Below, piece by piece: positions 1 to 8,012 of a stretch of DNA of 64,000 nucleotides. Source of the stretch: Hydrogenophaga crassostreae (GTDB lineage Bacteria; Pseudomonadota; Gammaproteobacteria; Burkholderiales; Burkholderiaceae_C); contig NZ_CP017476.1 in assembly GCF_001761385.1 (NCBI RefSeq), positions 1,477,501 to 1,541,500 of the forward strand. Reading direction: 5' to 3'. The notes under the pieces are model-generated. The model was not told where the DNA came from and searched no databases. It saw only the letters and a program-made list of their open reading frames with translations. Numbering within the stretch: the stretch's first letter is position 1; each line of letters begins with the position of its first letter. A program made the position numbers and the translations under genes.

Positions 1-1076
1 CGCCCTGTCTGGTTCAGCGAAGTGTTGGCAATCGACACAAGGTCGGGGTAACCAATGGCCACCGCAAGTGAAGAGTTTTTGGTCAGGTTGAGGTATTGGC
101 TGGTCAATGGCGGAATGATCACGCGCAAGGCTTGCGGCAATGCGACCAGGCGCATGGCCATGGACTTGGTCAGACCAAGCGAAGCGGCTGCTTCATGTTG
201 ACCCAGCGATACCGAGGCAATGCCAGAGCGCACGATTTCAGCGATGAACGAAGCGGTGTAGAGCACCAGACCGACCAGAAGCGAGAGAAATTCCGGACTG
301 AACTTGGTACCACCTTCAACCTGGAAAATTCCCTTTTCAGGCAAGCTCCATTCCGAGGGGGCTCCACCGGCCAGCCAGCCCAGTACCGCCAGACCAATGA
401 TGATGGCCAGGGTGACCGGCAGCACCGGTCGGCGTTGACCCGTCTTGTCAAAGTGGCGCTGTGCACTTCGCGCGTAAAAGTAGCTGCCCGCCAAGCCCAG
501 CAAGACGCCGATCAGAGCCAGAGACTGGCCCAGCTTCCAGACCGGCCAGGGGAATGCGAAGCCGCCCTTGCTCAGAAAAGTGTTGCCGATCTCCCAGGCA
601 TCGTCAAATGCAGGGAGTGTTTCGGTGAAGATGATGTACCAGATCAGCAGTTGAAGGTAGACGGGGATGTTGCGAAAAATCTCAACATAGACGTAACAGA
701 TCTTGCGCACCAGGAAGTTGGTGGAAAAGCGGCCAATGCCCAACAACGTGCCCAGCAGCGTGGCCAGAACGATGCCGATGATCGCCACTTTGAGTGTGTT
801 GGCCAGGCCAATGCCAAAGGCGGTCCAGTAGGTGCTCATCACGTCGTACGGGATGAGGGTTTCGCTGACATCGAAACCGAAGGGCTGTGACATGAAGTCG
901 TAGCCGCTTTGAATGCCGCGCCGGCGCATGTTCTCCAGCGTGTTGGTGACCAGCAGCCAGAGGAATCCGGCAATCGAGGCGATGGCCACGACCTGGTAAA
1001 TGACGCTGCGGCCTTCGCGGCTGTTCCAGGAAATGGAGCGGGATTTCTTTTTGGGTACTGGTCGAGCTTCGATCAT
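1..1076 (-). CDS. aapQ: General L-amino acid ABC transporter permease, AapQ-type (3' end outside window)
   Basis: This is an inner-membrane permease of the polar amino acid ABC importer family. It would form the channel with AapM, driven by AapP and fed by the periplasmic protein AapJ. About 358 codons are visible and the C-terminal end runs off the left edge. The protein starts MIEARPVPKKK, has one membrane segment near residues 25-45, then a periplasmic stretch (RRRGIQSGYDF). The transport domain opens with GIGLANTLKVAIIGIVLA, and the last visible part, NSSLAVAIGYPDL followed by NTSLNQTGR, is typical of AapQ/BztB. The long first periplasmic loop separates this type from short HisQ-like permeases. 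It lies downstream of aapJ on the same strand, with a terminator-like hairpin between them. The family call is secure; the exact substrate range is inferred. Confidence 0.93.
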   Translation of the reverse strand, partial: MIEARPVPKKKSRSISWNSREGRSVIYQVVAIASIAGFLWLLVTNTLENMRRRGIQSGYDFMSQPFGFDVSETLIPYDVMSTYWTAFGIGLANTLKVAIIGIVLATLLGTLLGIGRFSTNFLVRKICYVYVEIFRNIPVYLQLLIWYIIFTETLPAFDDAWEIGNTFLSKGGFAFPWPVWKLGQSLALIGVLLGLAGSYFYARSAQRHFDKTGQRRPVLPVTLAIIIGLAVLGWLAGGAPSEWSLPEKGIFQVEGGTKFSPEFLSLLVGLVLYTASFIAEIVRSGIASVSLGQHEAAASLGLTKSMAMRLVALPQALRVIIPPLTSQYLNLTKNSSLAVAIGYPDLVSIANTSLNQTG

Positions 1077-1120
1077 GGGAGGAAAGCTTCCATTTGCGAT
1101 TTGAGTGGAATCACGAGCGT

Positions 1121-1170
1121 AAAAAAAACCGGCACAAACACCCCTGAAATCTTTCGAGGGTATTTGTGCC
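1121..1170 (-). terminator. Rho-independent (attenuating) terminator between aapJ and aapQ
   Basis: The arms 1131-1143 and 1158-1170 pair over 13 positions with one mismatch, leaving a 14-base loop. On the minus strand the stem is followed by a run of eight T at 1128-1121. It sits in the 116-base gap between the stop of aapJ and the start of aapQ. Partial termination here would give more binding protein than permease, a common arrangement in ABC importers. Confidence 0.75.
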
Positions 1171-1192
1171 AGTTCTGGCCGGTTGAGTCAGA

Positions 1193-2227
1193 TCAACGCA
1201 GTGGAGGGGCGTACATCAAACCACCGTTGTTCCACAGGTTGTTCTTGCCACGTGGCAGGTTCAACGGTGTTTTCGGGCCAACGTTGCGCTCGAAAATTTC
1301 GCCGTAGTTGCCGGTGGCGGCGATGGAGCGTGCCAGCCACTCTTTGTCCAGACCCAGATGCTTGCCCAAGTCTTCAGTGACGCCCAGCATGCGGCCCACT
1401 TGTGGGTCGGAGCTTTTCTTCATCTCAACCACATTGCCCTGCTTGATGCCATATTCTTCGGCTTCGATCAGGCCGTTGAGCACCCATTTGTTGATGGCCA
1501 ACCACTCGTCATCACCGCGGCGCACCATGGGGCCCAGAGGCTCTTTGGAGATCAGGTCAGACAGGATCTCGTGATCGGCAGGCACCTTGGCTTCTTTGGA
1601 ACGGGTGGATGCGAGGCCAGACGCGTCGGTGGTGTAAGCCTGGCAACGGCCGGAGAAGTAGGCACCGGTAGCGGCTTCAACTTTTTCGAACACCACGGGC
1701 GTGATCTTGATTTTGTTGGCGCGGGCAAAGTCGGTCAGGTTTTTCTCGGTGGTCGTGCCGGACTGCACGCAAACGGCAGCACCGTTGAGCTGCTTGGCGT
1801 TCTTGACCTTGCCTTTTTTGACCATGAAACCCTGGCCATCGTAGAACCAGGTGCCCACGAAATGCAGACCCAGGGATGCATCACGCGACAGGGTGCCGGT
1901 GGTGTTGCGCGAAAGGATGTCCACTTCGCCGGACTGCAATGCGGTGAAACGCTGCTGTGCGTTCAGCGGCACGTATTTGACTTTGCTGGCATCGCTCAAG
2001 ACGGCGGCTGCAACGGCTTTGCAGAAATCCACATCCAGGCCGGACCAGTTGCCGCTGCTGTCGGCTTGAGAGAAGCCTGCCAGACCGGTGTTCACGCCGC
2101 AGACCAACTCGCCGCGGGCTTTGATCGCATCAACGGTCTTGCTGGCAGCGTGAGCCGGGACGGACACCATGGTTGCAGCGGCAGCTGCAAACGCCAGGGA
2201 CAGGTTCAGGGATTTCATTTTTTTCAT
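1193..2227 (-). CDS. aapJ: General L-amino acid ABC transporter substrate-binding protein (AapJ/BztA-like)
   Basis: This is a periplasmic binding protein of 344 residues that delivers polar amino acids to the AapQMP complex. Residues 1-27 form a classic signal peptide (MKKMKSLNLSLAF, then a hydrophobic alanine-rich core) ending AHA before ASKTVDAIK. The SBP_bac_3 fold begins RGELVCGVNTGLAGFS and continues GLDVDFCKAVAAAV; the C-terminal part ends with GGLMYAPPLR, as in AapJ/BztA. I chose the start at 2227 because GGAG lies about eight bases upstream and the signal peptide begins there. A start 51 bases further upstream would add a non-hydrophobic tail. It is the first gene of the aap operon and lies divergently from the acyl-CoA ligase. 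Confidence 0.95.
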   Translation of the reverse strand: MKKMKSLNLSLAFAAAAATMVSVPAHAASKTVDAIKARGELVCGVNTGLAGFSQADSSGNWSGLDVDFCKAVAAAVLSDASKVKYVPLNAQQRFTALQSGEVDILSRNTTGTLSRDASLGLHFVGTWFYDGQGFMVKKGKVKNAKQLNGAAVCVQSGTTTEKNLTDFARANKIKITPVVFEKVEAATGAYFSGRCQAYTTDASGLASTRSKEAKVPADHEILSDLISKEPLGPMVRRGDDEWLAINKWVLNGLIEAEEYGIKQGNVVEMKKSSDPQVGRMLGVTEDLGKHLGLDKEWLARSIAATGNYGEIFERNVGPKTPLNLPRGKNNLWNNGGLMYAPPLR

Positions 2228-2357
2228 CGACTTACTCCAATAGGTATAGCACGGGTTGTTGACTGCTCTGGCGCTCACCGGTAGGTGTGCATTTTGAGCG
2301 CCCTTGTACTGTATGCGTGCGCAAGGGTTTGATGCATCGGGGTTTACGTGAGATCAC

Positions 2358-2393
2358 CATGCAAAAAATGCATGGGCACATGGATGTGCCCAT
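2358..2393. promoter_or_regulatory. Tandem inverted repeats in the aapJ / acyl-CoA ligase intergenic region (possible operator)
   Basis: Two inverted repeats lie side by side in the 311-base divergent gap 2228-2538. CATGCA (2358-2363) and TGCATG (2369-2374) flank five A. The perfect ten-base arms ATGGGCACAT (2372-2381) and ATGTGCCCAT (2384-2393) are separated by GG. A ten-base perfect dyad is the size expected for a dimeric repressor site, but could also be a hairpin in the ligase leader. An AAAGGAG motif follows at about 2394-2400, six bases before an ATG in another frame. I recognise no specific regulator consensus. Nothing else convincing was seen in this gap. Confidence 0.4.
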
Positions 2394-2538
2394 AAAGGAG
2401 CCTCTATGGTTTTGGTAGCAATTGCCATGCCAAGTGCTGTCTGGCCTGGTCGTCCCGGGTGCGACATGGCGTCTGCACGAATGGGCGCGGGCGCTCGTAT
2501 CCTTGTTGGCGAAGCCGTTACAACAATGGAGACACTCG

Positions 2539-4251
2539 ATGAACCATGCCGAACAGGTCCCCGCCGTGCCCGAGCGGGCACACCACCGTTTTTGGCCCAA
2601 GCGGCTGCCTCACAGCATTCAAACGCCACGCACATCGATGTGGTTCAACCTGGAGGTGAGCGCACAGCGGTATCCCGATAAACCGGCGCTGGTTTTCTTT
2701 GATCAGAGTGTCAGCTATTCGGAGTTGAAACACCAGGCAGAGCGTGTGGCATCGCATCTGCAGGCCAAGGGCGTAAAGGCTGGTGACCGTGTGATTCTGC
2801 TGATGCAGAACTGCCCGCAATGGATCGCTTCCTATTACGGCATCTTGCGTGCAAATGCGGTCGTGGTGCCTGTGAATCCGATGAACCGGGCAGAAGAGCT
2901 CAAGCACTACATCACAGACCCTGATGTCCGCGTTGCGATCAGCGCTGCTGACCTGGCAGGCGAGTTGGCCAAGGCCAGTGAAGCCTTGCCCGAGGCGCAG
3001 CGCCTTCAACACCTGTTGGTGACCCACTACACCGATGCGGTCGGCGCGCAACCCGAGGTGCCGTCAACCTGGGTGGCCTGGCTTGAGGCCCGCCACCCAC
3101 AGCCCACGCTGTCTGCCGGGGATGTCAGTGACTGGAGCGAAGCAATGGCCTGCACCCAGGCGCTGTTGCCACACGACCGGGCGCCTGAAGATCTGTGCGT
3201 ATTGCCTTATACGAGTGGCACCACCGGTTTGCCCAAGGGCTGCATGCATACCCACGCCAGCATGATGCACAACACCGTGGCGGCCAGTTTGTGGGGCAAT
3301 GGCAGCAGCGAAAACACGGCGTTGCTGGTGGTGCCGCTGTTTCACATCACGGGCATGGTGACCGGCATGCATACCGGGATCTATCTGGGTGCCACCACGG
3401 TATTGATGCCTCGCTGGGATCGTGATCTGGCGGGGCAATTGATTTCGACATGGCGTGTCACGAGCTGGACGAATATTCCAACGATGGTGATCGATCTGTT
3501 GGCCAGCCCCCACTTCAACCAATACGATCTCACCAGCCTGGCCTATATCGGCGGCGGCGGGGCGGCCATGCCACAGGCTGTCGCTCAGCGGCTTCAAGAT
3601 GCCTATGGGCTGAAGTTTGCCGAAGGTTACGGCTTGACCGAAACCGCAGCGCCTTCGCACAGCAACCCGCCCGATGCGCCCAAACAGCAGTGTTTGGGGG
3701 TGCCGTTCATCGGTGTGGATTCACGGGTGATTGATCCTGACACCCTGAAGGAAATGCCGATGGGCGAAGCGGGCGAAATCATCATGCGTGGCCCATCGGT
3801 TTTTTCGGGCTATTGGAAGCGGCCTGACGCGACCGAGGCTGCTTTTGTTGAGTTTGAAGGGCAGCGCTACTTCCGCTCGGGTGACTTGGGTCGCGTGGAT
3901 GAAGACGGCTATTTCTTTATCACCGACCGCCTGAAACGCATGATCAATGCCAGCGGGTTCAAGGTGTGGCCCGCGGAGGTCGAGGCGCTGATGTTCCGCC
4001 ACCCGGCCATTGCCGAGGCCTGTGTGATCGGGACCCAGGATGACTACCGAGGTGAAAGCGTCAAAGCGGTGGTGGTGTTGCGGGCAGAAGCGCGGGGGCA
4101 GGTGAGCGAGCAAGACATCGTTGACTGGTGTCGCGAAAACATGGCGGTCTACAAGTGCCCAAAAGTGGTGCAGTTTGTGGAGGCGCTGCCCAAAAGCGGG
4201 AGCGGCAAGGTGATGTGGCGGTTGCTTCAGGAAAAGGAAGCCGACGCGTAG
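2539..4251 (+). CDS. Acyl-CoA synthetase (AMP-dependent long/medium-chain fatty acid--CoA ligase family)
   Basis: This ANL-superfamily enzyme of 570 residues activates a carboxylic acid as acyl-AMP and then as the CoA thioester. The phosphate-binding motif YTSGTTGLPKG begins at residue 224, EGYGLTET is near residue 362, and RSGDLGRVDEDGYF near 444 carries the conserved Asp. The C-terminal lid has the catalytic lysine at about residue 557 in SGSGK. The start at 2539 has GGAG eight bases upstream; the longer reading frame from 2422 has no plausible site. It lies 21 bases ahead of a small membrane protein gene, which overlaps acuI, so the three probably form an operon. The acid substrate cannot be read from sequence. 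With acuI adjacent, a short or unsaturated acid is possible. Confidence 0.9.
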   Translation: MNHAEQVPAVPERAHHRFWPKRLPHSIQTPRTSMWFNLEVSAQRYPDKPALVFFDQSVSYSELKHQAERVASHLQAKGVKAGDRVILLMQNCPQWIASYYGILRANAVVVPVNPMNRAEELKHYITDPDVRVAISAADLAGELAKASEALPEAQRLQHLLVTHYTDAVGAQPEVPSTWVAWLEARHPQPTLSAGDVSDWSEAMACTQALLPHDRAPEDLCVLPYTSGTTGLPKGCMHTHASMMHNTVAASLWGNGSSENTALLVVPLFHITGMVTGMHTGIYLGATTVLMPRWDRDLAGQLISTWRVTSWTNIPTMVIDLLASPHFNQYDLTSLAYIGGGGAAMPQAVAQRLQDAYGLKFAEGYGLTETAAPSHSNPPDAPKQQCLGVPFIGVDSRVIDPDTLKEMPMGEAGEIIMRGPSVFSGYWKRPDATEAAFVEFEGQRYFRSGDLGRVDEDGYFFITDRLKRMINASGFKVWPAEVEALMFRHPAIAEACVIGTQDDYRGESVKAVVVLRAEARGQVSEQDIVDWCRENMAVYKCPKVVQFVEALPKSGSGKVMWRLLQEKEADA

Positions 4252-4272
4252 TCAGGCCCGTCACAATTGGGC

Positions 4273-4533
4273 ATGCCCTTAAAAGACCACTTCCTCCGCC
4301 GGTCGCTTTGGCGCCTCTGGCAGCCACGGCGGGGCCTGTTCTGGCTGATGCTGGCATTCAACGCCTTGTCGTCCGGACTGGCCTGGTGGTTGCATTTGGC
4401 CCAGCCCTCGGGCACCCTGCTGGTGGTGGTCACGCTACTGGCCTTGACCAACACCTTGATAGGCTGGTGGTTGCTTTTGATTCTTTGGCGCGAAGGCGCC
4501 GATACAAACTCAGGAGAAAAGAAACATGTTTAA
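4273..4533 (+). CDS. Small hypothetical membrane protein
   Basis: This is an 86-residue protein with a basic N-terminus (DHFLRRSLWRLWQPRR) and two hydrophobic segments, about residues 22-41 and 48-70. It ends in a short polar tail, as expected for a two-helix inner-membrane protein. I do not recognise a family. A TTG six bases upstream is an alternative start. Its last eight bases overlap acuI, and the AGGAG ribosome-binding site of acuI lies inside it, so the two are probably translationally coupled. Its position between the ligase and acuI is the main argument that it is real. Confidence 0.6.
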   Translation: MPLKDHFLRRSLWRLWQPRRGLFWLMLAFNALSSGLAWWLHLAQPSGTLLVVVTLLALTNTLIGWWLLLILWREGADTNSGEKKHV

Positions 4534-5527
4534 GGCTTTGTTGATCAACAAGACCGATGACGCAGGCTACACCTGTGCCTTGACCGAAGTGGAAGAGAGC
4601 CAGATTCCTGGACAAGGCGACGTGACGGTGGCGGTCGAATGGTCAACCATCAATTACAAGGACGGCCTGGCCATCACAGGCAAGTCGCCGGTCGTGCGCA
4701 GTTTTCCGCTGGTGCCTGGCATCGATTTCGCCGGTACGGTGACTGCCAGCGAACACCCGCGCTGGAAAAAGGGCGACCGGGTGGTGTTGAACGGCTTTGG
4801 CGTAGGCGAAAGCCACTGGGGCGGTTTGGCTCAGATGGCGCGCGTGAAGGGCGATTGGCTGGTGGCCTTGCCCGATGCACTCAGCACCCGCGATGCCATG
4901 GCAATCGGTACGGCGGGCTACACCGCCATGTTGTGTGTGCAAGCTTTGCAGCGCCATTGGACTGAGGCTGGCATGGACGCCGGCAGCGGCGAGGTGCTGG
5001 TCACCGGTGCTGGCGGTGGCGTGGGCGGGGTCGCCATTGCCTTGCTGTCGGCCATGGGGCACAAGGTGGTGGCATCAACCGGCCGGTTGGAAGAGAGCGA
5101 TTACCTCAAGTCGTTGGGCGCGGCTGAAGTGATCGACCGAAGCGCTCTGAGTGCCCCAGGCAAACCCATGCAGAAAGAACGCTGGATCGGCGTGGTCGAT
5201 TCGGTCGGCAGCCACACGCTGGCCAACGCCTGCGCGAGCACGCGCTATGGCGGTGCCGTTGCCGCTTGTGGTCTGGCGCAAGGCATGGATTTCCCAGCTT
5301 CGGTCGCCCCGTTTATTTTGCGTGGCGTGACGCTGTACGGCATCGACAGCGTGATGGCGCCCTTGGCCAAGCGCGAATCCGCCTGGCAGCAACTGGCCCG
5401 GGATCTGGACCGCGGCAAGCTGGAAGCCATTACCCAGGAAGTGAGCCTGGCTGAAGCACTGACGGCCGGACCGGCCATTTTGGCTGGTCAGGTCCGCGGA
5501 CGCTTGGTGGTCAACGTCAACGCCTGA
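4526..5527 (+). CDS. acuI: Acrylyl-CoA reductase, NADPH-dependent (AcuI/YhdH-type MDR enzyme)
   Basis: This is a 333-residue medium-chain dehydrogenase/reductase without the structural zinc site, matching AcuI/YhdH throughout. AcuI reduces acrylyl-CoA to propionyl-CoA with NADPH, both in acrylate/DMSP and 3-hydroxypropionate catabolism and as detoxification of a reactive thioester. Signature stretches are NYKDGLAITGKSPVVRSFPLVPGIDFAG broken at residues 43-70, the nucleotide-binding loop GAGGGVGGVA at 161-170, and SDYLKSLGA-like ESDYLKSLGA after the second strand. An AGGAG site lies upstream within the preceding small gene. A duplicated hairpin repeat follows the stop. Confidence 0.92.
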   Translation: MFKALLINKTDDAGYTCALTEVEESQIPGQGDVTVAVEWSTINYKDGLAITGKSPVVRSFPLVPGIDFAGTVTASEHPRWKKGDRVVLNGFGVGESHWGGLAQMARVKGDWLVALPDALSTRDAMAIGTAGYTAMLCVQALQRHWTEAGMDAGSGEVLVTGAGGGVGGVAIALLSAMGHKVVASTGRLEESDYLKSLGAAEVIDRSALSAPGKPMQKERWIGVVDSVGSHTLANACASTRYGGAVAACGLAQGMDFPASVAPFILRGVTLYGIDSVMAPLAKRESAWQQLARDLDRGKLEAITQEVSLAEALTAGPAILAGQVRGRLVVNVNA

Positions 5528-5555
5528 CTTCCATATCCGCCTGGGCAAAGAGAGA

Positions 5556-5683
5556 TTCACCGCAGGGCCGCCCCAAGGTGAATCAACCCCCCTCAGGGGG
5601 CAGCGACCCGCGCAGCGGCGGAGCGTGGGGGTCATGGTTTCACCGCAGGGCCGCCCCAAGGTGAATCAACCCCCCTCAGGGGG
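5556..5683. repeat. Duplicated 45-bp GC-rich hairpin repeat (REP-like)
   Basis: Two identical 45-base copies lie at 5556-5600 and 5639-5683, spaced 83 bases start to start. Each copy has TTCACC and GGTGAA arms around a GC-rich core, followed by a CCCCC-CTCA-GGGGG hairpin. The spacer carries a further GC-rich stretch (AGCGACCCGCGCAGCGGCGG). The element fills the gap between the convergent genes acuI and the DUF2189 gene. From memory, similar intergenic repeats are common in Comamonadaceae chromosomes; they may end or stabilise transcripts. There is no clear T-run. Confidence 0.8.
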
Positions 5684-5697
5684 GCACTTCTTCCTCC

Positions 5698-6555
5698 CTA
5701 CTCCACGGGCACGATGTGACGGTAGGCGTGCCAGGTGGCGTGACCAATGACGGGGCCAACGATCAAAAGCCCCAGAAAATACGGCAGCATGGCCAGGCCA
5801 ATGAGCAGCGTGATCAATGCCCCCCAGATGAACATCACGCCGGGGTTTTGCAAGCTGGCCCGGATGCTGGTCAAACCGGCGGACACGGCGTCGGTTTGCC
5901 GGTCCATGATCATGGGGATGGAGATCACGCTGGTGACGAAGATCAGGGTCGCAAAGAGGCCGCCTACGATTGTGTAGGTGATCAGGAAACTCAGGTTTTC
6001 GGGGTTGAGCAACTGCGCCAGCAAGTGGTCGGTGGTGGGCATGGTGTTGAAGGTGACCGCGAAAACGACCAGCGAGGCCCGGCCCCAAAGCAATTCCAGG
6101 ATCAGCAGCACACCGGCAAAAATTCCCATGGTGCCTTTGGTGGGGCGCCAGGCGACCAGGGATGCGCGCAATGATGGGCGGTGGCTGTGCGTCTGCATGG
6201 CCTTGCTGGCGTCATACAGGCCCAGACAGAGAAACGGCCCCATGAGCAGAAAGCCTGCACTGAGCGCCAGCACGTAGGCAGGGGCGTTTTGGAACACGGC
6301 CAACAAGGCATGGCCCATGATGAAAAAACACACCCCATAAAACAGCCCGATGCGTGGGCAGCGTTTGAAGTCGGCCCAGCCCAGTTTCAGCCAGTTCAGC
6401 GGATCGGACGGTTTGAGTTGGGCCAGCTTCAATGCAAATACAGCGGGTCCATAGTGTTCGGGTTCCTGGGTCTCAGGCATCACTTCTGTGCGTGATTCCG
6501 GCGACTCGGTCGGTGGGTCTGATTCGGTGTTGTGGGCGGTGATGGCTTGTGCCAT
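5698..6555 (-). CDS. DUF2189 domain-containing integral membrane protein
   Basis: This 285-residue protein has a polar acidic N-terminal tail (about residues 1-45) and then five to six hydrophobic segments. The conserved core (PLNWLKLGWADFKRCP, then GLFYGVCFFIMGHALL) is typical of the DUF2189 family. Its function is unknown; in other proteobacteria members occur near cytochrome oxidase genes, but no such gene is seen here. A GGAGACC motif lies just before the ATG. The gene is convergent with acuI across the hairpin repeat and is preceded on the same strand by the hemerythrin gene after a 135-base gap. Confidence 0.85.
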   Translation of the reverse strand: MAQAITAHNTESDPPTESPESRTEVMPETQEPEHYGPAVFALKLAQLKPSDPLNWLKLGWADFKRCPRIGLFYGVCFFIMGHALLAVFQNAPAYVLALSAGFLLMGPFLCLGLYDASKAMQTHSHRPSLRASLVAWRPTKGTMGIFAGVLLILELLWGRASLVVFAVTFNTMPTTDHLLAQLLNPENLSFLITYTIVGGLFATLIFVTSVISIPMIMDRQTDAVSAGLTSIRASLQNPGVMFIWGALITLLIGLAMLPYFLGLLIVGPVIGHATWHAYRHIVPVE

Positions 6556-6690
6556 GGTGGTCTCCTGCTATCGGAAACAATATAACCAATGGCGAATGCT
6601 TTCGGGTACATGGTTTTCCCCGACAGCTGAAAGGGTTATTGCAGCCGTGCCGTCCTGTCCACCAGCCTCTCTTTGCCTGCTGGGTGCGTT

Positions 6691-7101
6691 TCAGGCTTCG
6701 GCGGCCAGCGCTGGAAACCGGCGCATGTGCAGGGCCAGGGCAGCGTCCAGCGACTGGGTGTGTTTGACGAACCAGCTGGCCAGCTCATGGGTCATGGCCC
6801 GCAAAGCCTGTTTGTCCCCAGCCTGCGCCATCGCCAGACCTTCTCGCATCACGTTGAGCACCAGCCGGTGCTGAAGGCCATGGTTGCTGGCGTTGGCAAA
6901 GTGCGACTCTCGCATCCAGTGGTCCTCACAGGCGAAGTGTTGCTGGGTGTGTTTGATCACTGCCTGCCAACTGGGCGCTAAAGCGGCATCGTCAGCGGTT
7001 TGCGCGATGGCCAGCAACGTCACGAAGGTTCGGTGGGCGTTGTCCATCGGGTCGAAGTCCAGCCGCAACGCGTCTGTCCATTCAATGGTGGGGGTCTTCA
7101 T
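6691..7101 (-). CDS. Bacteriohemerythrin
   Basis: This is a single-domain hemerythrin of 136 residues, a small cytoplasmic protein with a non-haem di-iron site that binds O2. The ligand pattern is present in order: DNAHRTF (first His), HTQQHFACEDHWM (HxxxE region), HGLQHRLVL (HxxxH) and the C-terminal HTQSLDAALALHM (HxxxxD-type). I chose the ATG at 7101 because GGAG lies six bases upstream; an ATG at 7113 would add four residues. The role could be oxygen sensing, storage or delivery. No chemotaxis or signalling domain is attached. Confidence 0.88.
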   Translation of the reverse strand: MKTPTIEWTDALRLDFDPMDNAHRTFVTLLAIAQTADDAALAPSWQAVIKHTQQHFACEDHWMRESHFANASNHGLQHRLVLNVMREGLAMAQAGDKQALRAMTHELASWFVKHTQSLDAALALHMRRFPALAAEA

Positions 7102-7241
7102 ATCAAACTCCATTCGTTCCCGGGCAGCTTGGCAGGCTTGGGCGCGCGATGTTTTGATCCAGCGCAGAAAGGCCGCGATTGGTGGCTGGTGGCTGCCACG
7201 TCACGCATGGGGCGGGCGGGTCGTCGTTACACTGGGCGCCC

Positions 7242-7985
7242 ATGAGCACCAGCGAATTCCGTCCCCCCTATATGCCCTTGACCGAGCGTGACCATGCGCT
7301 CAAAGAGCGGGGATTTGCGTTGTTGAATGCGGCTGAAACAGCTCAATGGCTGGGTGCCGATGAGGCGGATCTGGCGCGGCTGCACGCCATCTGGGACGAC
7401 CTGCCCAGCGATGACTACATGAAAGACGGCGGGCGCTACCGCCGCCGCAGGCACAGCTGTTTTGAAGTTGAAGGCGGCGCGGTCACGCAGGTGGCGCATC
7501 GCGCCCATTGGCAACCATTGCAATACAACGCGCTGCATGGGGGCATGCAGCGCTGGTTCGAGCCCATGGACGAAGGAGTGGTGGCATCACCCGTGTGGAA
7601 ACGCTTGCTGGCGGGTGTGGGTGCAGCTGCCACTGCCTTGCATGGTGCCAGACCATGGTTTGTCGAGGCACATCCTTTTCGCATCGACACCACCGATGGC
7701 ATTGGTCGCCCGACACCAGAGGGCGCGCACCGCGATGGCGTGGACCTGGTCGCGGTGTTCATGGTGGCGCGTCACCAGATCAAAGGTGGGGAGAGCCGGG
7801 TTTTCGAGGCCGAAGGTCCGAATGGTCAGCGGTTCACCTTGCGGGAACCCTGGTCGCTGCTGTTGCTGGATGACGCTCGGGTGATTCACGAAAGCACGCC
7901 GATTCAGCCCATGGTGGACGGCGAGATGGGTTGGCGGGACACGCTGGTCTTGACTTACCGGCGGGGCGGTTTCCAGGGTGACTGA
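7242..7985 (+). CDS. 2OG-Fe(II) dioxygenase family protein
   Basis: This 247-residue protein matches the 2OG-Fe dioxygenase family (PF10014-like), which includes amino acid hydroxylases such as L-isoleucine 4-hydroxylase. The expected metal-binding residues are HRDGVD (His-x-Asp) in the middle and the distal His in RVIHESTP. A later TYRR would bind 2-oxoglutarate. The substrate is unknown; free amino acids are the best guess from the family. The ATG at 7242 starts MSTSEFRPPY. An upstream in-frame extension of 21 residues has no recognisable features. It stands alone between genes on the other strand. Confidence 0.83.
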   Translation: MSTSEFRPPYMPLTERDHALKERGFALLNAAETAQWLGADEADLARLHAIWDDLPSDDYMKDGGRYRRRRHSCFEVEGGAVTQVAHRAHWQPLQYNALHGGMQRWFEPMDEGVVASPVWKRLLAGVGAAATALHGARPWFVEAHPFRIDTTDGIGRPTPEGAHRDGVDLVAVFMVARHQIKGGESRVFEAEGPNGQRFTLREPWSLLLLDDARVIHESTPIQPMVDGEMGWRDTLVLTYRRGGFQGD

Positions 7986-8012
7986 TCGCGCCACGTCGAA
8001 GCCGACAGGCTC

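Noticed and set aside
1358..2284. Long plus-strand frame opposite aapJ
   Set aside because: It mirrors a clearly coding GC-rich gene, and its translation has no domain or signal.
2406..2681. 91-codon plus-strand frame with AAAGGAG upstream
   Set aside because: It overlaps the acyl-CoA ligase in another frame and has no recognisable protein features; kept only as a possible leader in the findings.
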